Positions 28,797-38,200 of a stretch of DNA of 64,000 nt are shown here, piece by piece. A model generated the notes under the pieces. That model had not been told where the DNA came from. It saw only the letters and a program-made list of their open reading frames with translations, and did no database searches. Each line of letters begins with the position of its first letter. The first letter of the stretch is position 1. This stretch comes from DATKXU01 sp035528905. GTDB lineage: Bacteria > Armatimonadota > UBA5829 > DTJY01. The position numbers and the translations under genes are program-made. Where the stretch lies: assembly GCA_035528905.1 (NCBI GenBank), contig DATKXU010000109.1, positions 7,895 to 71,894 on the forward strand. Reading direction: 5' to 3'.

Positions 28797-29526
28797 CGGC
28801 AGCGCTATCCTCGGTCAGCTTGAGGAATACATCCTCGAGAGTGGCATCTTCTCCCATGTGGGCACGACCGTGCAGCTCCTCCAGTGTGCCTTCCGCGACT
28901 TTCCTGCCGCGATCAATGATGAGAATGCGGTCGCACAGCCGCTCCGCTGTGTCGAGCATGTGGGTACTGACGAGAATCGAGCACCCGGCCTCTTTGGAAG
29001 CGACCATCATGTCCTTCAGCTCGTGGGCGCCCTTCGGGTCTATGCCGATCAGGGGCTCGTCGAGAAGCAGCACCCGGGCATCGTGTATGAAGGCACACGC
29101 GGCCGCCAGCTTCTGCTTCATCCCCTTCGAGAGCGTAAGTACGAGATGGTTTCGCTTCTCCGCAAGATCGAAACGGTCCAGGAGCGCAGATGCCCGGTCG
29201 TCGAACTTGTCCAGCGTGTCGTAGGCCATCGCGATGAAGCGCAGATGCTCGTACACAGTGAGCATCTCATACGGGTTGGGAGTCTCGGGAACGAAGGCCA
29301 GGCTGCGCTTCGCCCGCTGCTCGTTGGCTGCGAGATCGTACCCGTTGACCAATATGCGCCCGGCGTTCGGGCGCACGATTCCGGCAACGCTGCGGAGTAT
29401 CGTCGTCTTCCCGGCGCCGTTCGGCCCGAGCAGGCCGAGAATTTCGCCGTCATTCACCTCAAAGCTCATGCCATCTACCGCGAGCGTCTGCCCATAGTAC
29501 TTCGTCAATCCCTCGATAACCAGCAT
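28774..29526 (-). CDS. ABC transporter ATP-binding protein
   Basis: A 250-residue nucleotide-binding subunit. Walker A is GPNGAGKTT (about residues 34-42). The signature is LSKGMKQKL, a variant of LSGGQ common in ABC-2 exporters. Walker B is VLLLDEP, followed by the switch His in STHM. It powers the membrane permease encoded immediately downstream. Its ATG overlaps the stop of the OGG1-like gene by one base (TGATG), so ogg, ATPase and permease may be one transcript. Confidence 0.95.
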   Translation of the reverse strand: MLVIEGLTKYYGQTLAVDGMSFEVNDGEILGLLGPNGAGKTTILRSVAGIVRPNAGRILVNGYDLAANEQRAKRSLAFVPETPNPYEMLTVYEHLRFIAMAYDTLDKFDDRASALLDRFDLAEKRNHLVLTLSKGMKQKLAAACAFIHDARVLLLDEPLIGIDPKGAHELKDMMVASKEAGCSILVSTHMLDTAERLCDRILIIDRGRKVAEGTLEELHGRAHMGEDATLEDVFLKLTEDSAADENAAGS

Positions 29527-30443
29527 CAGAGCACCCTTCTGCTCGGCTTATGCCGAAGGAGGTCCTCATAGAACAGGTATTCCTGCGCCCACCCGGCATA
29601 AGGCCCGAATTTCTGCTGAAAATAACTCGCAATCTGCCGATAGACAGCCGGGGTGAGAGTCTTCTGCTTGAATTCGGGCAGATAGTACTTGACCGCCGCC
29701 CGGCGGATGTGTGTGTCCACCGGGAACGCCTGATCTTTGTCCAGCGAGAAAAGCAGCACGCAGTCCGCGATCTTGAGTCCCACACCCTCGATGCCGAGAA
29801 GCTCCGCTCTCGCCTCGTCATAGCTCGCCTGGCGGAGCGATTCCAGCCATCCCGCAGGCCGATCCACCAGTTGGCGGGCGACCGAACCCAGGTTCACGCC
29901 CCTGAATCCGAGGCCGCACAGGTTCGCCAGGTCGTCCACGCTCGCGCTCGCGAGGGCCTCGGCAGTCGGAAACGAGTAGTAATCGTGCCCGTCAACAGCC
30001 GCTATCGGCTCTCCGTAATGGCGCGACAAAGCCTCTACCGCCATGGAAATTCTGGGCACGGAGTTCGCTGCGGAGCAGACGTAGGAGAGCAGAGTCTCCT
30101 CCGGCTCCTGCCTCAGCACCCGGAGGCCCTTGAAGCGTTCGACGGCTTCGACTACGTGCCCGTCGGCGCGCGCGAAATCATCATACAGACTTTCAAGCCT
30201 TATGTCGAGACGGAAGTAGTCGCTGATAAAGGCGTCGTCCAAGCCGCCGGGGAACAACTCGTAGCGGATGACAGGCCCTTCGCGCCCGACCCTGACTACT
30301 CTCCGCCTGACGACGGCCGTCCATCCGCCCTGATGGTCCTCATGCCAGCGGAACGACTGGCCCGGAGTGAGCGTGTGCGTGAGATCCAGCTCATCCGGGC
30401 CGATGGATATGCTTCCAGGGGGTTGCCACATTACTGTTTCCAA
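29526..30443 (-). CDS. 8-oxoguanine DNA glycosylase, OGG1 type
   Basis: A glycosylase/AP lyase that removes 8-oxoguanine paired with C. The HhH-GPD motif is intact: LLGIEGVGLKIADC carries the catalytic Lys (about 224) and FPVDTHIRR the catalytic Asp (about 243). An N-terminal OGG_N-like domain (PGQSFRWHE) is present, as in the eukaryotic-type branch. I chose TTG 30443 with GAGGAG 8 bases upstream; ATG 30431 is possible. The frame stays open upstream to 30581, but that part is repeat B (30467-30560), giving a low-complexity peptide (REGEAPAEPGE) that is unlikely to be native. Confidence 0.9.
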   Translation of the reverse strand: METVMWQPPGSISIGPDELDLTHTLTPGQSFRWHEDHQGGWTAVVRRRVVRVGREGPVIRYELFPGGLDDAFISDYFRLDIRLESLYDDFARADGHVVEAVERFKGLRVLRQEPEETLLSYVCSAANSVPRISMAVEALSRHYGEPIAAVDGHDYYSFPTAEALASASVDDLANLCGLGFRGVNLGSVARQLVDRPAGWLESLRQASYDEARAELLGIEGVGLKIADCVLLFSLDKDQAFPVDTHIRRAAVKYYLPEFKQKTLTPAVYRQIASYFQQKFGPYAGWAQEYLFYEDLLRHKPSRRVL

Positions 30444-30466
30444 AACCACTACTCCTCTTTCTGTTA

Positions 30467-30560
30467 TATGGGAGGGCGATCCGCCGAAGCCTTGGCGAAG
30501 GCGGACTCCCGAGCCGCATTCACCCGGCTCAGCAGGAGCTTCGCCCTCCCGGATGCCCTT
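30467..30560. repeat. dispersed palindromic repeat B, copy 1
   Basis: Begins TATGGGAGGGCGA and ends TCGCCCTCCC followed by GGATGCCCTTTT, so the ends are inverted repeats. The interior has CCGAAGCCTTGGCG and CACCCGGCTCAGCAGGAGC. It matches the element at 38361-38471 in its ends and CCGGGTGAATGC core. It sits directly upstream of the OGG1-like gene and leaves an open frame through it. Confidence 0.85.
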
Positions 30561-30566
30561 TTCGAA

Positions 30567-30636
30567 CAATCCAACATCCAATATCCAATATCACTCGTCA
30601 CTCGTCACGATCCACGAGTACGGGTACGAGTAGGAG
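30567..30636. repeat. heptanucleotide tandem repeat, ATATCCA/TCGTCAC family
   Basis: Ten consecutive 7-bp units drifting from CAATCCA ACATCCA ATATCCA ATATCAC to TCGTCAC TCGTCAC GATCCAC GAGTACG GGTACGA. It lies between the OGG1-like and phosphoesterase genes. Confidence 0.85.
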
Positions 30637-30665
30637 TGGTTCCCCGGATCGCCCGACCGTTTCCA

Positions 30666-31307
30666 TCACAGCTTATGGTACTCGACCTCGATGGCCTCCT
30701 GGTTGATCTCAAAGCTCCAGTAGTCGCCCTCGCAGGTATAGCCCACATTTACGATGATGCGCCCGTCCTTGAGGACGCGCTTCTGCGGAACGTGGAGGTG
30801 CCCGCAGAGGTGGAGGCGGGGCGAGATGACGTGGAAGGCGTCCAGGAAGCACCTCTGGCCGCCGCGCGTTCCGCTGGGAGTCGCATCCGCAAGGCCGATG
30901 GGACACCCGTGGCTCAGGAGTACGTCCACGCCTCTCCCGGCGAGTCCGGAGGCGAAGGTCGCAACGTCCTCATCGGTCACGTAGTGCGGCTGACGGTGTG
31001 ACTTCGCCCAGATCCCGCTTATCCCCGCGAATCGGAGGCCGTCTCGCTCCCTGATCTCACCGGCTGAGAGAAGAACCGGATCCCCATCGAGATTCCTGAC
31101 TTGGGAGAGCAACCCCAAATCATCGTGGTTCCCATAGACGGTGAATACGGGCGCCGCCGCGAGAATAGCATCCAGGGCGCCGGGATCCATCTCCGCCGGA
31201 TCGCCCCAGTCGCCGCAGCAGAGAAGCAGATCGGGCCGGGCGTCTTCGACAGCCCTGAAGACATATTTCAACTCGCCGTGCATATCACCGACAGCAATAA
31301 CTCTCAT
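30666..31307 (-). CDS. calcineurin-like metallophosphoesterase
   Basis: 213 residues from the ATG at 31307, where the product begins MRVIAVGDMHG as in the family. The longer frame to 31544 covers the divergent promoter and is unlikely. The two-metal site motifs are all present: GDMHG, CCGDWGD, VYGNHDD, LLSHGCP and CGHLHVP. Such enzymes hydrolyse phosphomono- or phosphodiesters. The substrate (nucleotide, 2',3'-cyclic or protein phosphate) cannot be told. The gene is divergent from the LCP gene and shares a ~210-bp intergenic region with it. Confidence 0.9.
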   Translation of the reverse strand: MRVIAVGDMHGELKYVFRAVEDARPDLLLCCGDWGDPAEMDPGALDAILAAAPVFTVYGNHDDLGLLSQVRNLDGDPVLLSAGEIRERDGLRFAGISGIWAKSHRQPHYVTDEDVATFASGLAGRGVDVLLSHGCPIGLADATPSGTRGGQRCFLDAFHVISPRLHLCGHLHVPQKRVLKDGRIIVNVGYTCEGDYWSFEINQEAIEVEYHKL

Positions 31308-31434
31308 GAGCATACTCGCAAGCCAGGCCGGTATTGGGTACAAACATACCGGCGCTTCCGCACGATCCCCGGAGAGCCCGGAACAGGAAACCCGGTCGGT
31401 TGGCCTGGCTGCCGAAAATAAGACATCTGTTTGA

Positions 31435-31463
31435 TTGACCCGAAAGCGCCACTTCAGTATAAT
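31435..31463 (+). promoter_or_regulatory. strong sigma70-like promoter for LCP gene
   Basis: TTGACC (31435-31440), a 17-bp spacer and perfect TATAAT (31458-31463). It supports the ATG at 31520 as the LCP start, since an earlier ATG at 31463 overlaps the -10 box. Confidence 0.85.
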
Positions 31464-31519
31464 TGAGCGGTTGGCCGCTGGGAGCGCGCTTTGTTCCAGG
31501 CCAACCGAGATACCGTCCC

Positions 31520-32524
31520 ATGAGCAATATAGGCCGCATCGCAAAACGGGAAAACGTAGAACGCAGAGCCGGAAAGACGGGCCGACTATTCAGACGAGTC
31601 TTGAAGCTGCTGCTGCTCATGATTGTCATTGTCGCGGGCATCGGCGCCAGCCTCTTCTCATATTACTATTGTTCGTCCCGCACGTTCAAGGACACTGTTA
31701 GCGTCCTGCTTTCGGGAGCCGAGGTGCCGGAGAAGGCATTCCCCGGTCGGACTGAGGTAAACATCCTGCTGATGGGCCGTGACCTCGACAGAGACCGCTG
31801 CGGGCGAGTGGTTAATACCCACGGGCGGACCGATGCAATGATGCTCGCTCACATAGACTTTCGGAAACGGTCAGCCGATATCCTCTCGATTCCAAGGGAC
31901 ACACTGGTGCGCATTCCCGGCTACCGGGGCAAGCGCAGAATCAGCTATGCGAATGCGCTTGGCGGCCCTGAGTTGGCCCGGCGGACTATTTCGGAGTTCC
32001 TGGGAGTATATCCCGACCACTACCTGCTGGTGAACTTCGACGGCTTTGAGAAAGCAATTGACGATCTCGGAGGCTTGGCTGTGACCGTGGGCAAAAGGCT
32101 GGACTACGACGATAGTTGGGGGAATCTGCACATACATCTGAAGGCAGGAAAACGGGTACTGAACGGCGAACAATGCATGGGGTTTGTGCGATATCGGCAA
32201 TCCAACAACGGCGAGGGCGAGAGCGACTTCGTAAGGATAGGTAGGCAGCAAGAGTTCCTTCGAGCAGCCAGGGCCAAGCTTTCAAGCCCTGGTGTCATGT
32301 TTAGGCTTCCCGAGGTTTTGGATACCATAAGAGAGGACATTGAAGGCAACCTCACACTGCCCCAGGTGATATGCCTGGCGCGTTTCATCAAGGCTCTTCC
32401 CCCCGGGTCGGAAATCAGGATGGAAACACTGCCGGCACTCGACGGGGGCGGCGTATTCGTGCGAGCCGACCTCCATGCGACCAGAGAGTTGCTCAGGCAA
32501 ATGTTCTTTGACAACCAGCGCTAG
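31520..32524 (+). CDS. LytR-CpsA-Psr (LCP) family glycopolymer ligase
   Basis: 334 residues with one N-terminal membrane helix (about 25-50) and an extracytoplasmic LCP domain. Visible motifs are VNILLMGRD, GRTDAMMLAHID, DILSIPRDTLVRIPG (Arg-Asp metal and phosphate site), VNFDGFEKAIDDLGGLAVTV, and FVRYRQSNNGEGESDFVRIGRQQEFL. LCP enzymes transfer undecaprenyl-linked glycopolymers to peptidoglycan. With csaB in the same region this suggests a wall-anchored, pyruvylated polymer. The promoter at 31435 fixes the start at 31520. Confidence 0.93.
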   Translation: MSNIGRIAKRENVERRAGKTGRLFRRVLKLLLLMIVIVAGIGASLFSYYYCSSRTFKDTVSVLLSGAEVPEKAFPGRTEVNILLMGRDLDRDRCGRVVNTHGRTDAMMLAHIDFRKRSADILSIPRDTLVRIPGYRGKRRISYANALGGPELARRTISEFLGVYPDHYLLVNFDGFEKAIDDLGGLAVTVGKRLDYDDSWGNLHIHLKAGKRVLNGEQCMGFVRYRQSNNGEGESDFVRIGRQQEFLRAARAKLSSPGVMFRLPEVLDTIREDIEGNLTLPQVICLARFIKALPPGSEIRMETLPALDGGGVFVRADLHATRELLRQMFFDNQR

Positions 32525-32632
32525 TACGAATCGGCTCTCAAACCGATAATCAGGGTGGTAGAGTAACGGCGTACCAGCCAAGAGGAGTGGTGAATTCGTC
32601 TGCCCTATTGTACATTATTTCGTCTTGCCTCT

Positions 32633-32661
32633 TGACTTGCCCTGCAAAACGTGTTAGCATA
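32633..32661 (+). promoter_or_regulatory. sigma70-like promoter for prepilin transcript
   Basis: TTGACT (32633-32638), a 17-bp spacer and TAGCAT (32656-32661). It implies a transcript start near 32668 and a leader of about 305 bases before the prepilin ATG. Confidence 0.75.
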
Positions 32662-32667
32662 AGTGGT

Positions 32668-32974
32668 AGGTAGGTAAATGGCACAGCTATCTCCAGTTTC
32701 GGGAGGCTGGATAGCCAAGTACTCTCGAGTGAGCTGTGCGGGCTGGATTTCCCGATAGTTTCCCACTCGGATGCCGAACGGCGGGGCCGCGAGAGGCGGC
32801 CGCCAACATGCAAGACCTTATACAAAACCGCATATTACAAGTTTTGGCAGGGCGCGTTCGGAGCCCTGAAACCAATACAGCTTTGAAAAGGAGGCGGTCT
32901 GGACATGCGTTAAAAATGCGAGAAGGACCATGTATTGGTCGGATTTGCTTTGAATCTAGCCAGGAGGTGTAATT
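32668..32974 (+). promoter_or_regulatory. long structured 5' leader of prepilin gene
   Basis: The leader is rich in complementary arms. The first is a junction closed by GCACAGCT/AGCTGTGC and enclosing GCTATC..CAG / CTGGATAGC. It is followed by GGCCGC/GCGGCC, by CAGGGC/GCCCTG (32848-32868), and by a long-range stem ACCAATACA (32871-32879) with TGTATTGGT (32931-32939). A purine-rich AAGGAGG (32888-32894) sits inside the last stem, away from the true ribosome site (CAGGAGGTG, about 32960). An 18-codon frame (32916-32972) ends 2 bp before the prepilin ATG. No known riboswitch consensus is recognised. A cis-regulatory RNA is inferred. Confidence 0.45.
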
Positions 32975-33739
32975 ATGTTCAGGGCAAAGCATGGTCGGAA
33001 GGGCTTCACGCTGATCGAGTTGCTCGTAGTAATAGCCATCATCGCGATACTCGCAGCGATTCTTTTTCCGGTTTTTGCACGAGCTCGAAGGGCGGCCCAG
33101 AAGACCTCTTGCTTAAGCAATCTGAAGCAGATTGGAAATGCGATCCACATGTACATCCAGGACTGGGACAGCAGGTTCCCAATGACCCAAGGCATCCAGA
33201 CAAACCTGGATGCCAATCAGACCCTATGGGATGGCCTGCGCGGCTGGTATAGGCCGGGGTTCGCAACAGGCGTCTATCGGCGAGGCCCCGGCGACTGGAA
33301 GAACTTGCCGGAGCTGTTGGACCCCTATGTCAAGAACGTGGACGTGTGGTTCTGCCCATCATCACGCGATAATCAGTGGTTCGTGGCAGGCTCAGTGACC
33401 GGCACAACTCTCAGCGTCACAAACTACATATACAATGCCTGGTGCGCCTACACTAGGCTCTCAACAGGGGCGCGGGAGTACTTGGAGATCGCCGGCAAGC
33501 AAGAAGAGGTCTGTGAGAAAGTGTCTGAGGCACCCATAGCGTGGTGCGCTATCTCTGGGTTCACGAAGACCGGCGCTGTAGAAGCGCAGATAGCTCATGA
33601 CGATTCGATCAATGTACTGTACGCTGACGGTCACGCCAGGAACGAATCGGCAGATCCGACGGGCGGCGCGTACAAGGGCATCACGGCTGATAAACACTTC
33701 TGGTATCAGCATGGCTACGAAGGCTGGATATTGCCTTAG
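32975..33739 (+). CDS. type II prepilin-like protein, H-X9-DG type (DUF1559)
   Basis: 254 residues. The N-terminus has the class III prepilin signal: a basic leader (MFRAKHGRKG), cleavage before FTLIELLVVIAIIAILAAILFPV, and Glu5 of the mature protein. SCLSNLKQIGNAIHMY follows. The C-terminus has HDDSINVLYADGHA, the H-X9-DG pattern of this family, known from Armatimonadota, Planctomycetota and relatives. It would be cut and methylated by a prepilin peptidase encoded elsewhere and assembled into a type II secretion or pilus-like structure. Strong ribosome site CAGGAGGTG. Behind an unusual long leader. Confidence 0.93.
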   Translation: MFRAKHGRKGFTLIELLVVIAIIAILAAILFPVFARARRAAQKTSCLSNLKQIGNAIHMYIQDWDSRFPMTQGIQTNLDANQTLWDGLRGWYRPGFATGVYRRGPGDWKNLPELLDPYVKNVDVWFCPSSRDNQWFVAGSVTGTTLSVTNYIYNAWCAYTRLSTGAREYLEIAGKQEEVCEKVSEAPIAWCAISGFTKTGAVEAQIAHDDSINVLYADGHARNESADPTGGAYKGITADKHFWYQHGYEGWILP

Positions 33740-33796
33740 CCATAGGTGACTGGTGCACCCTGTGGAATTCTGCAGGGGTGTAGTAAGCGATGACGA

Positions 33797-33824
33797 GGCA
33801 GATCGGCCCAGGGGCCGATCTGCC
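33797..33824 (+). terminator. hairpin terminator between tandem prepilins
   Basis: Perfect 12-bp arms GGCAGATCGGCC / GGCCGATCTGCC with a CAGG loop, 57 bp after the first prepilin stop. There is no T run. The rest of the 390-bp gap (33740-34129) shows no gene and no convincing promoter. Confidence 0.65.
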
Positions 33825-34129
33825 AAATCTATGCGTGAAACCGGCAGCGATATACATTCAGGCGTGTCCAGCAGCGGCCAGCATCCCCAAGCAAGCATGT
33901 GCAAGCAGGCTTCGGCCTCAGGCGGTTCAAGCGCAGTTGATATCTGATGGAACACGACACACGAATGCTGCGTCTATCCAAGTGAGAAACCCGAGGTGGA
34001 GCCTGACACGAGAACGAGATTTGCTTGCTGCCAGCCACACTTGCTGTCTGGGATCTGCGTCGCTTGGTGTCGCATTTGGTTACGTGTGCCGTGCAGCCCA
34101 CTCAGTGCAACCTGGAGGTGTAGTTAGTC

Positions 34130-34987
34130 ATGTTTAGACTCAATCGCGGTCGGAAAGGATTCACCCTGATCGAACTGCTAGTCGTCATAACGATCATCGT
34201 GATACTTGCGGCTATTCTCTTCCCAGTGTATCTCCGAGTTCGAAGGAGCGCCCAGAGAACCACCTGCCTGAGCAACCTCAGGCAGATAGGAAACGCAATC
34301 CATATGTATGCTCACGACTGGGACGAGTGCTATCCCTTGGTGTCCGGCTTTGGCCCGCAAATCGATAAAACGGCTACGACCCTCTGGGGTGCAGACGCCC
34401 CGTTCGGCGGCTGGATACCTACGAGAGGTGTCCAGCCGAATACCAGATACCTCCCGAACCTGCTGTATCGCTACGTCAGGAATCGCAAGCTGTGGTGGTG
34501 CCCGTCCATCGATCAGGATGGAACCTGGCAAGTTGGCGGCACCGGCGGCAACGTAATCTTCGCAAACAACCGCACGCTCACCGTCGTTGCTCCAAGTCCC
34601 CTAAGGCCCGACCTGACGTACGAAACCGACCCGCCAACGACCTATATGTTCAACGCATGGTTCTATCGGTTACCGGCCGTTACAGGCAAGGACCCCCAGA
34701 TCTACATCGCCGGGCAATGCGAGGCGATGCTCCTGAAACCCGGCAACGCGCCGGTGCTTTGGGACATAAAGAGCGGGCGCGTGAACCCAACGCAGCCAAA
34801 CAAGATACAGCTCGCCCACAGCAGTTGCATCAACGTGGTCTATGCAGACGGACATGCAAAGAGTGTTTTCATAGACGACGATAGGTGGATGAATGCAACC
34901 TACGCCTCGACGACAAACGGACACGGGCATTTCTGGTACGTGGAAGGCTGGAAAGGTTGGAGGAGCGCGGCGCCGCCATTACCGTAG
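34130..34987 (+). CDS. type II prepilin-like protein, H-X9-DG type, paralogue
   Basis: 285 residues, a paralogue of the gene at 32975. It has leader MFRLNRGRKG, the FTLIELLVVITIIVILAAILFPV helix, TTCLSNLRQIGNAIHMYAHDWDE, and C-terminal AHSSCINVVYADGHAK. The middle region diverges strongly from its neighbour (around residues 60-200), so the two may form different surface components. GGAGGTG precedes the ATG. A strong bidirectional terminator follows at 35023. Confidence 0.93.
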   Translation: MFRLNRGRKGFTLIELLVVITIIVILAAILFPVYLRVRRSAQRTTCLSNLRQIGNAIHMYAHDWDECYPLVSGFGPQIDKTATTLWGADAPFGGWIPTRGVQPNTRYLPNLLYRYVRNRKLWWCPSIDQDGTWQVGGTGGNVIFANNRTLTVVAPSPLRPDLTYETDPPTTYMFNAWFYRLPAVTGKDPQIYIAGQCEAMLLKPGNAPVLWDIKSGRVNPTQPNKIQLAHSSCINVVYADGHAKSVFIDDDRWMNATYASTTNGHGHFWYVEGWKGWRSAAPPLP

Positions 34988-35022
34988 GCACGAAGAACAC
35001 AGAGGTTGGCTGGACGAATCAG

Positions 35023-35059
35023 AAAAAGCGGACCGACCGCGAGAGTCGGTCCGCTTTTT
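35023..35059 (+). terminator. strong intrinsic terminator
   Basis: Fifteen-bp perfect arms, AAAAAGCGGACCGAC / GTCGGTCCGCTTTTT, with a 7-base loop. The T run follows the GC stem directly, and because the left arm begins with A5 it would also work on the minus strand. Confidence 0.92.
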
Positions 35060-35117
35060 CATACCTGCCTGACGAGCCGGTGAGCCGCGACTCCAAGCCG
35101 CTGCCGACATTCCTGCA

Positions 35118-35146
35118 TTGCGCCTTGGGCGCACGAGTAGTAAAAT
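35118..35146 (+). promoter_or_regulatory. sigma70-like promoter for GH-A gene
   Basis: TTGCGC (35118-35123), a 17-bp spacer and TAAAAT (35141-35146), 58 bp before the ATG at 35204. Confidence 0.55.
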
Positions 35147-35203
35147 GATGGACGGCTGGTGAATCGGCCATCGGAACGACTGCACTCGGAGAGGAGCAGC
35201 TAA

Positions 35204-38200
35204 ATGGACGCACGCATGCTCATTTTTCATGAGAAGGATTTCCCTTTTGTAGACACTGTGGAACTCAGTCCGCAAGAGCTGATCGAGGCCCTGCCGCCCG
35301 TGGAATCGGTGCGAACCGTCGGCCTCGACGAGCTGAAGAAGCAGTTAAGGCGGGATTCGGTTGACCTGCTCATAAATCCTTACGGCTCGGCTTTCCCGAA
35401 GGCGGCCTGGCCGGAGATTTACGAGTTCCTTGCCGCCGGCGGAAACCTGCTGAATCTCGGCGGCGCTCCCTTCAGCATCCCCGTAGTGCGCGAGGGAAGC
35501 GCCTGGCGCCAGGAAATCCGCCAGACGGCGTATCAGCGCGAGCTGATGATCAATCAGGCGTTCCCGGTGGAGACAGCGGGTGTCAAGTCCTACGACACGA
35601 TCCCCACTGAGCCGCTTCTATCAGGATTGACGGATGATTTCTCCTGCGACCGGGTGTTCGAGCTGGAGGTGCGCTTCACGACCAAGAACGACATGCTCGG
35701 CGAGGTCGGTTCCTCGGGTTCGCGCGAGGCGGTCCTTCGCCCACTGCTCTACGGCTTGGATGCGCAGGGCCGCAGGGTCGCCGCGCCGGTGATCGCCGTA
35801 GACCGGGTATTCGGCCCGTTTGCAGGAGGCCGCTGGGTGCTGGCGAACTTCACGTCATCGAGCATTCCCCGAAAGGAGATTATCCAGCGATTGGCAACAT
35901 TTGCCGCGCTTGGACCATCCGAATTCCAGGTGCGGCCATCGTTCGCCTGCTACCACACGGATGAGCGCGCCTCTTTCGTCGTCCACGTCAACCGGTTCGA
36001 GAAAGCCGCAAAGGAGCCGCTGAAACCGATCCTCCTGCTGAAGATTCGAAAGGACAACATCACGATCACGAGCCAGAGCGTAGAGATCACCGACTTCCGA
36101 TCGCCGTACTACCGCGTGATCCCGCTTGAAATTCCGCTCAGCCCCGGCGTGTACGGCGTGGAAGCCGTGCTTTCGACGGGCGACCCGGCGCTTAGTGAGA
36201 AATTCGCCTCTTACTGTGTCACGGGCTTCTGGTACTACGATACGGCGCTGGTTTCCAAGACCCAGCGGCTCTCGGCGGGCAGGGATTTCTTCATGCGCGA
36301 CAGCAATGTAAGCCCGCTTGTCGGAACTACCTACATGGCCTCCGATGTGCATCGGAAGTTCCTTTTCGAGCCGAATCCGGCCGTGTGGGAGCAAGATTTC
36401 GCGGAGATGAAGTCCGCCGGCGTGAACGTCGTCCGCACTGGCATCTGGACGGCCTTCCGCCACGTCATGCTGAATCCCGGCGCGCCGAATGAAGGCGTCA
36501 TGCGGGCGCTGACGGCCTTCCTCCTCTCGGCGGCCAAGCACGACATGACCGTGATATTCACATTTTTCGCCTTCACGCCGGAAGCCTGGGAAGGCGTGAA
36601 CCCATTCCTCGATCCGAGGAGCCTCCAGGCGCAGAAGGATTACGTCGCCGCGTTCGCCTGGAGGTTCAGCAAGTTCAACAACCTGATGTGGGATCTGATC
36701 AACGAGCCCTCGTTCCCGGGCCGCGGCAAGTACTGGACTTCGCGCCCGAACTACGATCCCTTCGAGGAGCAGGCATGGCGCGAATGGATCGAGGCGAGGC
36801 ATCCATCGGGCGATTTGGAGGAAGCCTGGCGCGCGACTCCACGCACAGGCGCGGGCCTCCCTGATCTGCATGATTTTGAGGATCACCAGACATATCAGGA
36901 CCGGACACCGATGCGGGCGTTGGACTACAGGCTCTTCGTCGAAGATATCTTCAACCGCTGGGTCCGGGAGATGACTTCCGTAATCCGGCAAAACGGCAAT
37001 CCCAAGCAGCTCATCACCGTCGGGCCGGACGAATTCGGCGCGGGCGAGTGCCCAGGTCCGCAGTTCCACTGGAGAGAGGTGGCCTTCACCTGCACGCATA
37101 CCTGGTGGCGCAACGACGACCTCCTCTGGTCAGGGCTGGTGACCAAGGTGTCCGGCAAGCCGAGCCTGATCGAGGAAACGGGCATTATGCCGCTCGTGAA
37201 TCCGGATAAGATGAACCGTCGGACCGAGGAAGACTGCCGAAACCTGCTGGAGCGGAAGTTCGTGATGGCGTTCGCTTCCGGCGGCGCAGGTGTGATCGAG
37301 TGGGTATGGAACACGAACGTGTACATGACCAGCGACTGCGAGACAGGGATAGGCTTCCACCGGGCCGATTTCACCCGTAAGCCGGAGCTTGAGATCATGC
37401 CGGCGATGGCGGCGTTCATCAGGGAAGCGCGGCCGCACCTTGAAGATCGCCAGCCCGAGGACGTGTGTATGGTCATTCCCCATTCCAACATGTTCTCCGT
37501 GCGCGACCACGCGACCGCCGCCACACGGGCGTGCGTGCGCGTCATGCATTACCACTGCGGCGTTCCGATGCGGGCCGTCGGCGAGTACTCACTCGAAAAC
37601 CTGGGCAAACCCCGCCTGATCGTCCTGCCATCCCCCAGGGCGCTGAACCAGGATGCGTGGGAGACGCTGGTCAAGGCGATGGAGGAAGGCGCCGTGCTCC
37701 TCGTCACAGGCCCGATTGACTGGGATGAGTACTGGCGGCCCGTGGACAGACTGTCGAAGTTCGGTATGCAGTCGGAGACGCGGCCCGTCACGCGCGAGGA
37801 AGAGGCGATCATCTTCGGAACGGAGCACCGGCTGAGCTTCGGCGGGGAGAAAGTCCATCGCGTTGACAAGGCCGTGATCGGAGGCCAGAGCGGCTTCGTC
37901 AAGGTCGAGGCCTGCGGCGCGGGAAAGCTGGTCTACGCGCCCCTGCCCTTCGAGCTGGCGGACAATTCCGAGCCGACCGCGGCGCTCTACCAGTTTGCGC
38001 TCAAGCAGGCCGTGGTGGAGCCTCCGTTCAGCGTAGAGAAGATGGATCCCGGCGTCCTGATCCGGCCGCAGCTCTTCGAGGAATCGGTGCTCTACTCCGT
38101 CGTGTCGGAGACGGATGTGGACAAGGAGTTCGACCTGACCGACAAGCTGACCGGCCGGACGCTCAGCGTGAAGGTCCCCGCCCAGCGCGCGGTCATGTTC

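Noticed and set aside
29550..31001. 483-codon plus-strand open frame
   Set aside because: It runs antisense across the OGG1-like gene, repeats and part of the phosphoesterase gene, and its product has no domain.
32668..32974. Known c-di-GMP riboswitch (class I or II)
   Set aside because: The conserved GGGCAAACC/GGGACGCAAAGCC-type sequences of class I and the class II pseudoknot core are not present. I therefore list it only as a structured leader.
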